From: Armatimonadetes bacterium RBG_19FT_COMBO_69_19
Lineage (GTDB): Bacteria > Sysuimicrobiota > Sysuimicrobiia > Sysuimicrobiales > Kaftiobacteriaceae
Length of the DNA stretch: 13,834 nucleotides
Assembly: GCA_001768125.1 (NCBI GenBank)
Contig: MENB01000156.1
Location: 10,512 to 24,345, forward strand
Reading direction: 5' to 3'
Below, piece after piece: positions 1 through 6,790 of the stretch. Numbering within the stretch: the stretch's first letter is position 1; each line of letters begins with the position of its first letter. The position numbers and the translations under genes were made by a program. Below the pieces are notes generated by a model. That model did no database searches, was not told where the DNA came from, and was given only the letters and a program-made list of their open reading frames with translations.

Positions 1-1406
<1,406 letters not shown>

Positions 1407-1434
1407 ACCCTCGCGGCACGAGCGCCCCACGCGC

Positions 1435-1938
1435 CTAGCTCTCGGGATGCGGCCGCCATCGCCGGCGGGTGCGCTCCACCGTGCGCAGCATTGCCCGCAT
1501 CACCGGCACCCCGCCGACGATGAGGATCGCTTCACTCGCCAGCAGCGGCGGGAGGAGCCCCCAGAAGGTCAGCTTGAGTAGGACCGACAGCATGAGGCTG
1601 ACCGCGATGCCGATCACGAGCGCGTACAGGGCGGCGCCGGCGTATGGCCAGCGCCGTCCCAGCGCATAACAGCCCCACGCCCCGATGAGGTTGGCGAAGG
1701 GCATGAAGACGAGCTCCCACGGACCGGCGTACGGACTGGCCAGGTTGGCGAGGAAATTGCCGAGGACGAAGGCGGCGATGAGGTGCGGCTCCCAGATGAC
1801 GAGCGACTTCAGCACCTCCGCCACCCGGAATTGCAGCGGGCCGTAGCTCGCCGGCTGCAGGACGACGGTCAGTGCCGCGTACAGGGCGGCGACGACGCCG
1901 ACCTCGGCTATGGTCGGGCCCGGCCTGAGTCGCCCCAT
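1435..1938 (-). CDS. queT: QueT-family ECF transporter S component (queuosine precursor uptake)
   Basis: A 167-residue hydrophobic protein. After a short basic N-terminus, IAEVGVVAALYAALTVVL begins the first membrane span. The segment YGPLQFRVAEVLKSL follows, and a PFANLIGAWGCYALG span comes later; this pattern is typical of QueT-type integral membrane S components. About five or six membrane segments can be drawn, and the C-terminus is Arg-rich and probably cytoplasmic. In the known family, QueT binds a queuosine precursor (preQ0/preQ1) and works with shared EcfT and EcfA/A' subunits, none of which are in the window. The start is ATG at 1938, preceded by AGGGTG about 4 bases upstream; the frame is open further upstream but inside queF. 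It overlaps the 3' end of queF by 31 bases, which implies co-transcription and translational coupling. Substrate assignment rests on family resemblance plus the queF neighbour. Confidence 0.85.
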   Translation of the reverse strand: MGRLRPGPTIAEVGVVAALYAALTVVLQPASYGPLQFRVAEVLKSLVIWEPHLIAAFVLGNFLANLASPYAGPWELVFMPFANLIGAWGCYALGRRWPYAGAALYALVIGIAVSLMLSVLLKLTFWGLLPPLLASEAILIVGGVPVMRAMLRTVERTRRRWRPHPES

Positions 1939-2330
1939 GACACCCTGCAAACCGTGTGGATGCCCCCGCGGATCTTGTAGTCCAGCGTGATCTCCATCCA
2001 CGCCGGCTCCACGACCCGCACCAGGTCTTCCAGCATCCGGTTGACGGCGTGCTCCTGGTAGATACCGACGCTGCGGTAGGAGAGCAGGTAGAACTTCAGG
2101 GAGCGCAGCTCCAGGATCTTCGTCCGCGGCAGATAGTGGATCGCGACCGTCCCGAAATCCGGCAGCCCCGACCAGGGGCAGACCGCGGTGAACTCGTCGG
2201 TATCGATGTCCACCGCCGTCGCCTTGCCGGGGTATTCATACGGGAACGTTTCGAGCACCGAGGCGTCGATCGCCTCGTAGCCCTGGACGGCCAGCCCGCG
2301 GGGCGTGACGCCCGCCGGCGCATCAACCAT
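1908..2330 (-). CDS. queF: QueF, NADPH-dependent preQ0 reductase (7-cyano-7-deazaguanine reductase), short type
   Basis: A 140-residue protein of the unimodular QueF class (T-fold), which reduces the nitrile of preQ0 to the aminomethyl group of preQ1 for queuosine tRNA modification. Seen: AVCPWSGLPDF (residues 49-59) containing the nucleophile Cys51 and the acid/base Asp58, and the substrate-binding ELRSLKFYL segment (74-82). Where B. subtilis QueF has a His-Glu pair (residues 96-97 there), this protein has Gln92-Glu93 followed by His94. The start is ATG at 2330, preceded by GGAGGG 8 bases upstream; longer readings of the frame run into the regulator gene. An extended -10 promoter lies about 30 bases upstream, so the leader is about 24 bases, too short for a preQ1 riboswitch. 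The gene overlaps queT downstream. Confidence 0.94.
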   Translation of the reverse strand: MVDAPAGVTPRGLAVQGYEAIDASVLETFPYEYPGKATAVDIDTDEFTAVCPWSGLPDFGTVAIHYLPRTKILELRSLKFYLLSYRSVGIYQEHAVNRMLEDLVRVVEPAWMEITLDYKIRGGIHTVCRVSWGDSGRARP

Positions 2331-2360
2331 CGTGGATCCCTCCGCGCACGCGTCGACCAC

Positions 2361-2369
2361 AGTATAGCA
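2361..2369 (-). promoter_or_regulatory. Extended -10 promoter for queF-queT
   Basis: On the minus strand the bases read TG-C-TATACT, an extended -10 element with five of six consensus bases. No good -35 box is seen, which is normal for extended -10 promoters. Transcription would start near 2354, giving a leader of about 24 bases that carries the GGAGGG ribosome site before the ATG at 2330. It lies in the 49-base gap after the regulator stop codon. Confidence 0.55.
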
Positions 2370-2379
2370 TCGGGGTCCC

Positions 2380-3096
2380 TCACAGCGGCGGCATCCCCAG
2401 CAGCTCGTCGTAGGCCGAGGCGATCTCACCACCCAGGCTGGCGAGGTGTTCGCGCATGCTGGTCTCCGCGCGCGGCGCATCGCGGGTGCGGATCGCGGCG
2501 ACGAGCTTGGCCATCTCCCGGAAGGTCTTCCTGGCGCGGCCGCGGAGCCGGAAGCTCTTCCCGTGGAACTGACGCACGCGCTGCCGGGCGACGTTGATCG
2601 CCTCTTCCAGCCGGCGATTCTGCGCCATCTGAGCCACGGCCTCGTGCAGGGCGTCGTCCGCCGCGACAACGCGGCCGAGGTCCTCCTGCTTGAGTGCGCC
2701 ACCGTAGGTCTTGATCAAGGTGTTCAACTGCACCTGGAAGGCCGGCGTGGCGCGCTCTGCCGCCCGGCGTGCGGCCATGCCTTCCAGTGCCTCGCGCAGC
2801 CCGTACAGCTCTTCCAGGTCGGGCCGCCGCAGCATGGGAACGACCATCCCCCGGCCGGGGGCCGCCTGCAGCAGCCCTTCGGCCCCCAGGCGCCGCAGCG
2901 CATCACGGATGGGGGTGCGGCTGATCTGCCACGCCGACGCCAGCTCGAGCTCGTTGATCCGCGCACCCATGGGGATCCGACCCGTGAGGACGGCTTCCCG
3001 TAGCCGGCGGTGGACCGCATCAGCGATCGTCTCACGCTGGGGCGGCGGACCCAGCAGGACCTCACGCACCTCCGCCTCGTGCCCTTCTGCGTTCAT
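2380..3096 (-). CDS. GntR-family transcriptional regulator, FadR subfamily (FCD domain)
   Basis: A 238-residue regulator. Residues about 21-86 form the winged helix (ETIADAVHRRLREAVLTG, then ISRTPIRDALRRLGAEGLL as recognition helix and wing, then GRGMVVP). Residues about 93-220 form the all-helical FCD effector domain. FCD domains usually hold a metal that helps bind a carboxylic-acid ligand. Asp147 and His151 (D-x3-H) and His217 are present, but the central His of the usual EHxxIL motif is Met195 here. The ATG at 3096 is chosen over an in-frame GTG at 3102 because GAGGTG sits at proper spacing before it. It is divergent from the ferredoxin gene and upstream of queF in the same direction. The target pathway is not shown by the sequence; the nearby glyoxylate-shunt gene and carboxylate transporter are candidates only by proximity. 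Confidence 0.92.
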   Translation of the reverse strand: MNAEGHEAEVREVLLGPPPQRETIADAVHRRLREAVLTGRIPMGARINELELASAWQISRTPIRDALRRLGAEGLLQAAPGRGMVVPMLRRPDLEELYGLREALEGMAARRAAERATPAFQVQLNTLIKTYGGALKQEDLGRVVAADDALHEAVAQMAQNRRLEEAINVARQRVRQFHGKSFRLRGRARKTFREMAKLVAAIRTRDAPRAETSMREHLASLGGEIASAYDELLGMPPL

Positions 3097-3134
3097 GCCC
3101 ACACCTCGTTCCTTTCTCGCGCGGATTGCATTTA

Positions 3135-3167
3135 TGGATATCGTACTGGATACTCTGTTTTTGTCCT
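3135..3167 (-). promoter_or_regulatory. Putative promoter of the GntR regulator with overlapping direct repeat
   Basis: Minus-strand AGGACA (3167-3162), a 16-base spacer and TACGAT (3145-3140) form a plausible sigma-70-type promoter with a leader of about 37 bases. The -10 region lies between two plus-strand copies of TGGATA (3135-3140 and 3147-3152, 12-base period), and TATC/GATA arms (3139-3142, 3149-3152) also make a weak dyad. This is a natural place for autoregulation. The local sequence is much more A/T-rich than its surroundings. Confidence 0.4.
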
Positions 3168-3213
3168 ACACTTAGAATTAGTTCGGAATCGCATGGCTGA
3201 GGCCTCCCTCCCC

Positions 3214-3243
3214 TTGTGACTCTCGCAGAGCCGATGCTACGCT
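3214..3243 (+). promoter_or_regulatory. Putative ferredoxin promoter
   Basis: TTGTGA (3214-3219), an 18-base spacer and TACGCT (3238-3243), the latter preceded by TG plus one base (extended -10 form). The start would be near 3250, leaving about 23 bases of leader with a very strong GGAGGTGA ribosome site at 3261-3268 before the GTG at 3273. Confidence 0.45.
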
Positions 3244-3272
3244 GAAATCAGCTGGACTAGGGAGGTGAACAG

Positions 3273-3641
3273 GTGACGTACATCATCGCGGAGCCCTGCA
3301 TCGGAGTCAAGGACCGGGCCTGCGTCGAGGTCTGTCCCGTGGACTGCATCTATGAGTACGTGGATGACGTCGGCGCCTATGTGGTCCCGGACCCCTCCAC
3401 GGGAGCCGGCATCGACAAGCAGGTGATCCCGCGGGGCGAGGCTACCCATGTCCCCCCCGAGACCGGCATCACCAAGGAGCAATTGAGGGCCATGCTCTTC
3501 ATCCACCCCGAGGAGTGCATCGACTGCGGAGCGTGCGAGTCGGTCTGCCCCGTCACGGCCATCTTCCCGGATGGCAGCGTCCCGGACCAATGGCAGTCGT
3601 ACATCGGCCTCAACTACGCCGCCTTCGGCCTGAAGAAGTAG
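3273..3641 (+). CDS. Seven-iron ferredoxin ([3Fe-4S][4Fe-4S]) with an inserted loop
   Basis: A 122-residue soluble electron carrier. The N-terminal half has Cys9, Cys17, Cys21 and Cys25; the C-terminal half has Cys82, Cys85, Cys88 and Cys92 in HPEECIDCGACESVCPV. By comparison with Azotobacter FdI and Thermus ferredoxin, Cys9/17/92 should hold the [3Fe-4S] cluster and Cys21/82/85/88 the [4Fe-4S] cluster, with Cys25 as the known free cysteine. The ending (VPDQWQSYIGLNYAAFGL) also matches the Thermus type. Between CIY and the second motif there are 49 residues instead of about 9, an insert rich in Val, Pro, Gly and Thr. The start is GTG at 3273, set by GGAGGTGA five bases upstream. It appears to be a single-gene unit or to be followed by the H1-like gene. 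Its redox partner is unknown. Confidence 0.93.
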   Translation: MTYIIAEPCIGVKDRACVEVCPVDCIYEYVDDVGAYVVPDPSTGAGIDKQVIPRGEATHVPPETGITKEQLRAMLFIHPEECIDCGACESVCPVTAIFPDGSVPDQWQSYIGLNYAAFGLKK

Positions 3642-3738
3642 GCGCCAAAACGACGGGCTGAGCAGGACCCAGGGTCCGCCACCTTGAAAATGGGGCCTGA
3701 GCGGAGGAGTCATCCATTCGATCAAGGGGGGACTGAGC

Positions 3739-3963
3739 GTGGCGAGAAAGGCGGCGAAGAAGCGCAAGGCACCGGCCAGGAAGAAAGCGACGCGGCGAAA
3801 GGCCACCCGGGCCAAGACCGCCCGGAAGAAGCCCGTGGCGCGCAAGCGGACCACCGCGCGGAAGAGGGCTCCGAAGAAGGCGCCCGCGATGCCCGAGACG
3901 CCGGGCCAGTCTCCGACGCAGCCCTGGACGCCCTCGGGAGAGGGTTGGTTCCCCACACAGTAA
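3739..3963 (+). CDS. Small histone H1-like basic protein (Lys/Arg/Ala-rich)
   Basis: A 74-residue protein in two parts. Residues 1-49 are almost only Lys, Arg, Ala, Thr and Pro, in short repeats such as ARKKATRRKATRAKTARKK, resembling the C-terminal tail of eukaryotic H1 and bacterial Hc1/AlgP-like proteins; it should be disordered and bind DNA or RNA non-specifically. Residues 50-74 (PETPGQSPTQPWTPSG, then EGWFPTQ) are Pro/Thr/Gly-rich with two Trp, lack basic residues, and may be a separate contact tail. The start is GTG at 3739 after AAGGGGG about 8 bases upstream. The gap to the ferredoxin stop is 97 bases and no strong promoter is seen there. A strong terminator follows. Low-complexity composition makes homology calls unreliable, so nucleoid association is inference from composition. 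Confidence 0.75.
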   Translation: MARKAAKKRKAPARKKATRRKATRAKTARKKPVARKRTTARKRAPKKAPAMPETPGQSPTQPWTPSGEGWFPTQ

Positions 3964-3984
3964 GGACACCGTGATCCGCGACCT

Positions 3985-4020
3985 GGCGAAGACCCCGGGC
4001 GACCGGGGTCTTCGCCTTTA
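3985..4020 (+). terminator. Intrinsic terminator after the H1-like gene
   Basis: A perfect 14-bp stem (3985-3998 pairing with 4003-4016) closes a GCGA loop of the stable GNRA type and is followed by TTTA. It lies 21 bases after the stop codon at 3963 and isolates the next gene. The T-tract is short, as often in GC-rich genomes. Confidence 0.85.
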
Positions 4021-4039
4021 CCGCACCGCCTCGCGCCCG

Positions 4040-4070
4040 TTGAACGTTCGTTACATTCTACGGTGATGAT
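4040..4070 (+). promoter_or_regulatory. Weak candidate promoter for the first exported-protein gene
   Basis: TTGAAC (4040-4045) and GATGAT (4065-4070) are separated by 19 bases, longer than ideal. A promoter is needed here because the preceding terminator is strong, and this A/T-richer stretch is the best candidate. The strong AGGAGGGG ribosome site (4088-4095) follows. Confidence 0.3.
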
Positions 4071-4101
4071 AGTCGCCATCCCGGTTTAGGAGGGGACCAC
4101 T

Positions 4102-4551
4102 GTGAGAATGATCGTGACACTCGGGGCTGTCATGGTGCTCGCGACGCTCGTCGCCGCACCATCCGCGCCGGCCCAGAGCCCGCTGGCGAACGCAAAGAAA
4201 CAGCTTGAAACCACCATTTTCCATTCAGGGGAACTGGCCCAGCGGGGGTCGGCTGTGGCCGCGTCCAAGACGCACCTCCAGCACACGCTGAACTGCCTGG
4301 AGGGGCCGCGCGGACAGAACTTCAACGCCGCCCCAGGCTACCCATGCCAGGGCCAGGGCAACGGACTCATCCCCGACCTGCGGGCCGCGGAAGCCGCGGG
4401 CGTGGGCGGGGCCGGCAAAGCCCTGCGCTTCGTCGGCGCGGCCCACACCCTCATCACGACGGCGCTGCAGAGCAACGACGTCGACCTGGTGCAGCCGTAC
4501 GCGATCGTTGTCTCGAACCAGCTGAAGCAGGCGCTCGCGGCGCTGCCCTAA
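4102..4551 (+). CDS. Exported protein of unknown function (His/Cys-containing, helical)
   Basis: 149 residues, family not recognised. A clear Sec signal peptide occupies about residues 1-25 (MRMIVTLGAVMVLATLVAA, then PSAPAQ). The mature part of about 124 residues looks mainly helical and has four His (41, 58, 61, 115) and two Cys (65, 82). The HLQHTLNCL segment, followed by GPRGQNF and GYPCQGQGNG, looks like a conserved core; the two Cys may form a disulfide and the His could bind metal. There is no CxxCH haem motif. The start is GTG at 4102, set by AGGAGGGG at normal spacing; an in-frame ATG at 4108 would leave too long a spacer. The next gene, also for an exported protein, starts 58 bases downstream. 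Confidence 0.85.
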   Translation: MRMIVTLGAVMVLATLVAAPSAPAQSPLANAKKQLETTIFHSGELAQRGSAVAASKTHLQHTLNCLEGPRGQNFNAAPGYPCQGQGNGLIPDLRAAEAAGVGGAGKALRFVGAAHTLITTALQSNDVDLVQPYAIVVSNQLKQALAALP

Positions 4552-4598
4552 GCGGCTCGCCGATCCCGGGAATGAGTTAGCTGTCCCAGCATCCAAGT

Positions 4599-4635
4599 AA
4601 AGCAGGGCCATGCGACACCGGATGCGCCCTGCTTT
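4599..4635 (+). promoter_or_regulatory. Hairpin enclosing the start of the next gene
   Basis: Arms 4599-4608 and 4626-4635 are perfectly complementary over 10 bp, with a 17-base loop. The left arm contains the only Shine-Dalgarno-like bases (AGCAGGG), and the loop holds both candidate ATG codons (4610 and 4622). The right arm ends in TTT. It could mask translation of the gene at 4610, or act as an inefficient terminator for the gene at 4102. Confidence 0.5.
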
Positions 4636-5251
4636 GCTGTTTATGGCCGCCCTCATGGCGACCCCGGCCGTCCTGGTGCCTGCCACGCCGGGACACGCCT
4701 ACGCCCCAGCGCTCACGCCGGCCCTCGTGCGCGAGGCGCAGACCCATTACAAGTGGATCGCCTCGGATTTTCTGCCCTACCCTTCCGAGTGGTCCCAGGC
4801 CCTGCCGGGGAACGCGGGGTTCGTGATGGTCGTCACGCCCTTCATCCGTCTGTGCATGGGGATCGCCGCCGACGAGTACATCGCCCACTACAACCACACC
4901 GAGGCGGAGCATCTCAATCCGATCATCGTCGAACGGCTCAACCTGTTCTTCGCGGACACGCTGCTGCTGTATGTCGAGCTGCCCCACCCCTCGGTCGAGC
5001 CCATCCCCGCGCGTCCGTACGTCGAGCTGGTCACCCCGGCCGGCAAAACGCTCGAGCCCCGGTCGATGACGGTGGAGCGCCGGCCGCGGGAGCTGCTGCG
5101 CGGTGGGAAGGACGTGGGGTATACGACGCGCTTCCACGTGCAGTTCGCGCTGAGCGACGGGATCACACCCTCCGACACGATCCGCGTGACGGTCCGCCAG
5201 AGCGGGCGCGTCCTGGGGACCCTCACCTTTGACCTCCGCGCCATGCGGTAA
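4610..5251 (+). CDS. Exported protein of unknown function
   Basis: 213 residues, family not recognised. The signal peptide is residues 1-30: basic MRHRMR, hydrophobic core PALLFMAALMATPAVLV, cleavage after GHA. The mature protein begins with a helical-looking part (TPALVREAQTHYKWIASDF and ALPGNAGFVMVVTPFIRL), continues with an acidic His-containing stretch (YIAHYNHTEAEHLNP), and ends in a beta-rich domain of alternating hydrophobic strands (YVELVTPAGKTLEP, then TRFHVQFALS, TIRVTVRQSGRVLGTLTFDLRAM) that resembles an immunoglobulin-like fold; the fold is inference. The start is ATG at 4610 or in-frame ATG at 4622; starting at 4643 would remove the basic end of the signal peptide. It probably shares a transcript with the gene at 4102. 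The start lies in a perfect hairpin. Confidence 0.85.
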   Translation: MRHRMRPALLFMAALMATPAVLVPATPGHAYAPALTPALVREAQTHYKWIASDFLPYPSEWSQALPGNAGFVMVVTPFIRLCMGIAADEYIAHYNHTEAEHLNPIIVERLNLFFADTLLLYVELPHPSVEPIPARPYVELVTPAGKTLEPRSMTVERRPRELLRGGKDVGYTTRFHVQFALSDGITPSDTIRVTVRQSGRVLGTLTFDLRAMR

Positions 5252-5311
5252 AGGGAAGCTCCACCCGCGCGAGAAATCTCATACCATTCCCGGATCCAGA
5301 GGGGGGAGTTC

Positions 5312-6295
5312 ATGCGAACCGCACTGCGAGCGCTGTTGATCGTGGCGCTGCTCACGGCTTTCGCGGGCGTGGGGGGCGCGGGGCCGGCGTTTCCGGACCG
5401 GCCGATCGAGATCATCGCTCCCGCCGGCGTCGGCGGCGGCTGGGACACCCTGTCCCGCCTGACCGCCCGGACGCTCGCCGAGGAGAAACTCGTCACCCAG
5501 CCCATCACCGTCGCGAACATGTCCGGAGGATCCGGCGCGGTGGCCATCGCGCACGTCGTGACCCGGCGCAAGGGCGATGCCTACACCCTGATCGCCTTCT
5601 CGCCCGCGCTCACCCTCACCATCGTCAACAAGAACACGCCCTACGCGTACAAGGACGTCGTGCCGATCACGGCCCTCAGCGCGGACTACGGCGTCCTCGT
5701 CGTGCGCAAGGACTCCGCGATCAACAACCTGCGGACCCTGATGGAAGTGCTGAAGCGTGACCCAAATGCGGGCGTGGTCGCGGGCGGCAGCGCCCCGGGC
5801 AGCCTGGACCACGTCATCTTCGCCAAGGCGGCGAAGGCGGGCGGCGTGGACCCGCTCAAGGTCCGCTACGTCCCCTTCCAGGGCGGCGGCGAGGCGCTGG
5901 CGGCACTGCTCGGTGGGAGCGCCACGGTCCTCTCTACGGGCGCCTCGGAAGTGCTCGGACAGCTGCAGGGCGGCACGGTGCGCGTCCTGGCCATCTTCTC
6001 CGAGCAGCGGCTGGGGGGCATCTTCCGGAACGTCCCCACCGCGGTCGAGCAGGGTTACAACCTGACCTTCCCGATCTGGCGCGGCTTCTACGGGCCGCCG
6101 GAGATGCCGGCCGCGGCCGTCAAGTTCTGGGAAGAGACGCTGACGAAGATGACGAAGACGAAGGGCTGGGACAAGGTCCTCAGCGACACACAGTGGTTCC
6201 CCTTCGTCATCGGCGGCGACCGATTCCGGCGCTTCCTGGACGAGGACACGAAGAACTTCGAGACCCTGCTGCGCGAGCTCGGGTTCGTCAAGTAG
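5312..6295 (+). CDS. tctC: TTT transporter substrate-binding protein (TctC/Bug family)
   Basis: 327 residues, the usual size for periplasmic Bug/TctC receptors. A signal peptide occupies about residues 1-26 and ends in GAGPA before FPDRPIEIIAPAGVGGGWDTLSR, the family opening (FP.RPI..I.P...GGG.D...R). Other family elements are NMSGGSGAVAIAHV, the central YVPFQGGGEALAALLGG hinge region, and WRGFYGPPEMPAAAV near the C-terminus. Such receptors capture carboxylates (citrate, tartrate, aromatic acids and others) and hand them to TctAB; the particular substrate cannot be read from the sequence. The ATG at 5312 follows an AGAGGGGGGAG ribosome site. It is the first gene of tctC-tctB-tctA. The 60-base gap upstream holds a TACCAT -10-like box (5282-5287) but no clear -35, so readthrough from the exported-protein genes is possible. 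Confidence 0.95.
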   Translation: MRTALRALLIVALLTAFAGVGGAGPAFPDRPIEIIAPAGVGGGWDTLSRLTARTLAEEKLVTQPITVANMSGGSGAVAIAHVVTRRKGDAYTLIAFSPALTLTIVNKNTPYAYKDVVPITALSADYGVLVVRKDSAINNLRTLMEVLKRDPNAGVVAGGSAPGSLDHVIFAKAAKAGGVDPLKVRYVPFQGGGEALAALLGGSATVLSTGASEVLGQLQGGTVRVLAIFSEQRLGGIFRNVPTAVEQGYNLTFPIWRGFYGPPEMPAAAVKFWEETLTKMTKTKGWDKVLSDTQWFPFVIGGDRFRRFLDEDTKNFETLLRELGFVK

Positions 6296-6298
6296 GCG

Positions 6299-6790
6299 AT
6301 GACGGCTGAACGCGAGCCGGTCGCTCCCCCCGTCCAGCGGGGCGGGCGCAGCGACCGGTTCGCGGCCGTCTTCATCTTCCTCGTTTCCGCGCTGTACGTC
6401 CGCTACTCGCTGACCTTCCAGCCCCCGCGCTTCCGGAGTGAAGTCCTCGGCCCGGCCACGTTCCCCCTGATGGTCGGGGGGCTGATGCTGGTCTGCAGCA
6501 CCCTCCTGTTCATCGAGTCGTTCCGCGCCGAGGACAAACCGGGCGCTCCGTGGGCGGTGTACCTGCCCGCCCTGCTGCTCTGGGCGGCACTGCTGGCCTA
6601 CATCCTCGTCTTCGACCGGCTCGGCTTCCCGCTCAGCACCGCGCTGTTCCTCCTGGCCGCACTGCGCCTGCTCGGGGTCCGGCCGTGGTGGAAGATCCTG
6701 CTCTACACCGCCCTGTTCACGGCGGCGCTGTTCTACGCGTTCACCGCACTGGATGTCCGCCTGCCTCCGGGGGAGTGGTTCCGGAGATGA
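6299..6790 (+). CDS. tctB: TTT transporter small membrane subunit (TctB family)
   Basis: 163 residues, within the usual TctB range. An N-terminal cytoplasmic part of about 20 residues is followed by four or five membrane spans: FAAVFIFLVSALYV, TFPLMVGGLMLVCSTLLFI, then PALLLWAALLAYILVF, a Pro-broken LSTALFLLAALRLLG, and LLYTALFTAALFYAF, ending with the typical LDVRLPPGEW tail of the family. TctB is the poorly conserved small subunit that pairs with TctA in the inner membrane. The ATG begins three bases after the tctC stop, and its last four bases overlap the tctA start (ATGA), so translation is coupled across the operon. Identification rests on position plus membrane topology and tail. Confidence 0.9.
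   Translation: MTAEREPVAPPVQRGGRSDRFAAVFIFLVSALYVRYSLTFQPPRFRSEVLGPATFPLMVGGLMLVCSTLLFIESFRAEDKPGAPWAVYLPALLLWAALLAYILVFDRLGFPLSTALFLLAALRLLGVRPWWKILLYTALFTAALFYAFTALDVRLPPGEWFRR

Noticed and set aside
2331..2379. preQ1 riboswitch upstream of queF-queT
   Set aside because: The 49-base gap holds an extended -10 promoter and ribosome site, leaving a leader of about 24 bases with no H-type pseudoknot pattern.
3665..3677. GGACCC/GGGTCC inverted repeat after the ferredoxin as a terminator
   Set aside because: Only a very short stem with a minimal loop is possible and no T-tract follows.
3237..4079. Minus-strand frame of 280 codons across the ferredoxin and H1-like genes
   Set aside because: It is antisense to the Cys-motif ferredoxin, crosses the terminator stem and has Arg/Leu/Phe low-complexity runs.
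6550..6786. N-terminal extension of the tctA frame back into tctB
   Set aside because: The extension reads as Arg/Pro-rich nonsense within tctB; the ATG at 6787 with the ATGA overlap and GGGGGAG site is a normal TctA start.
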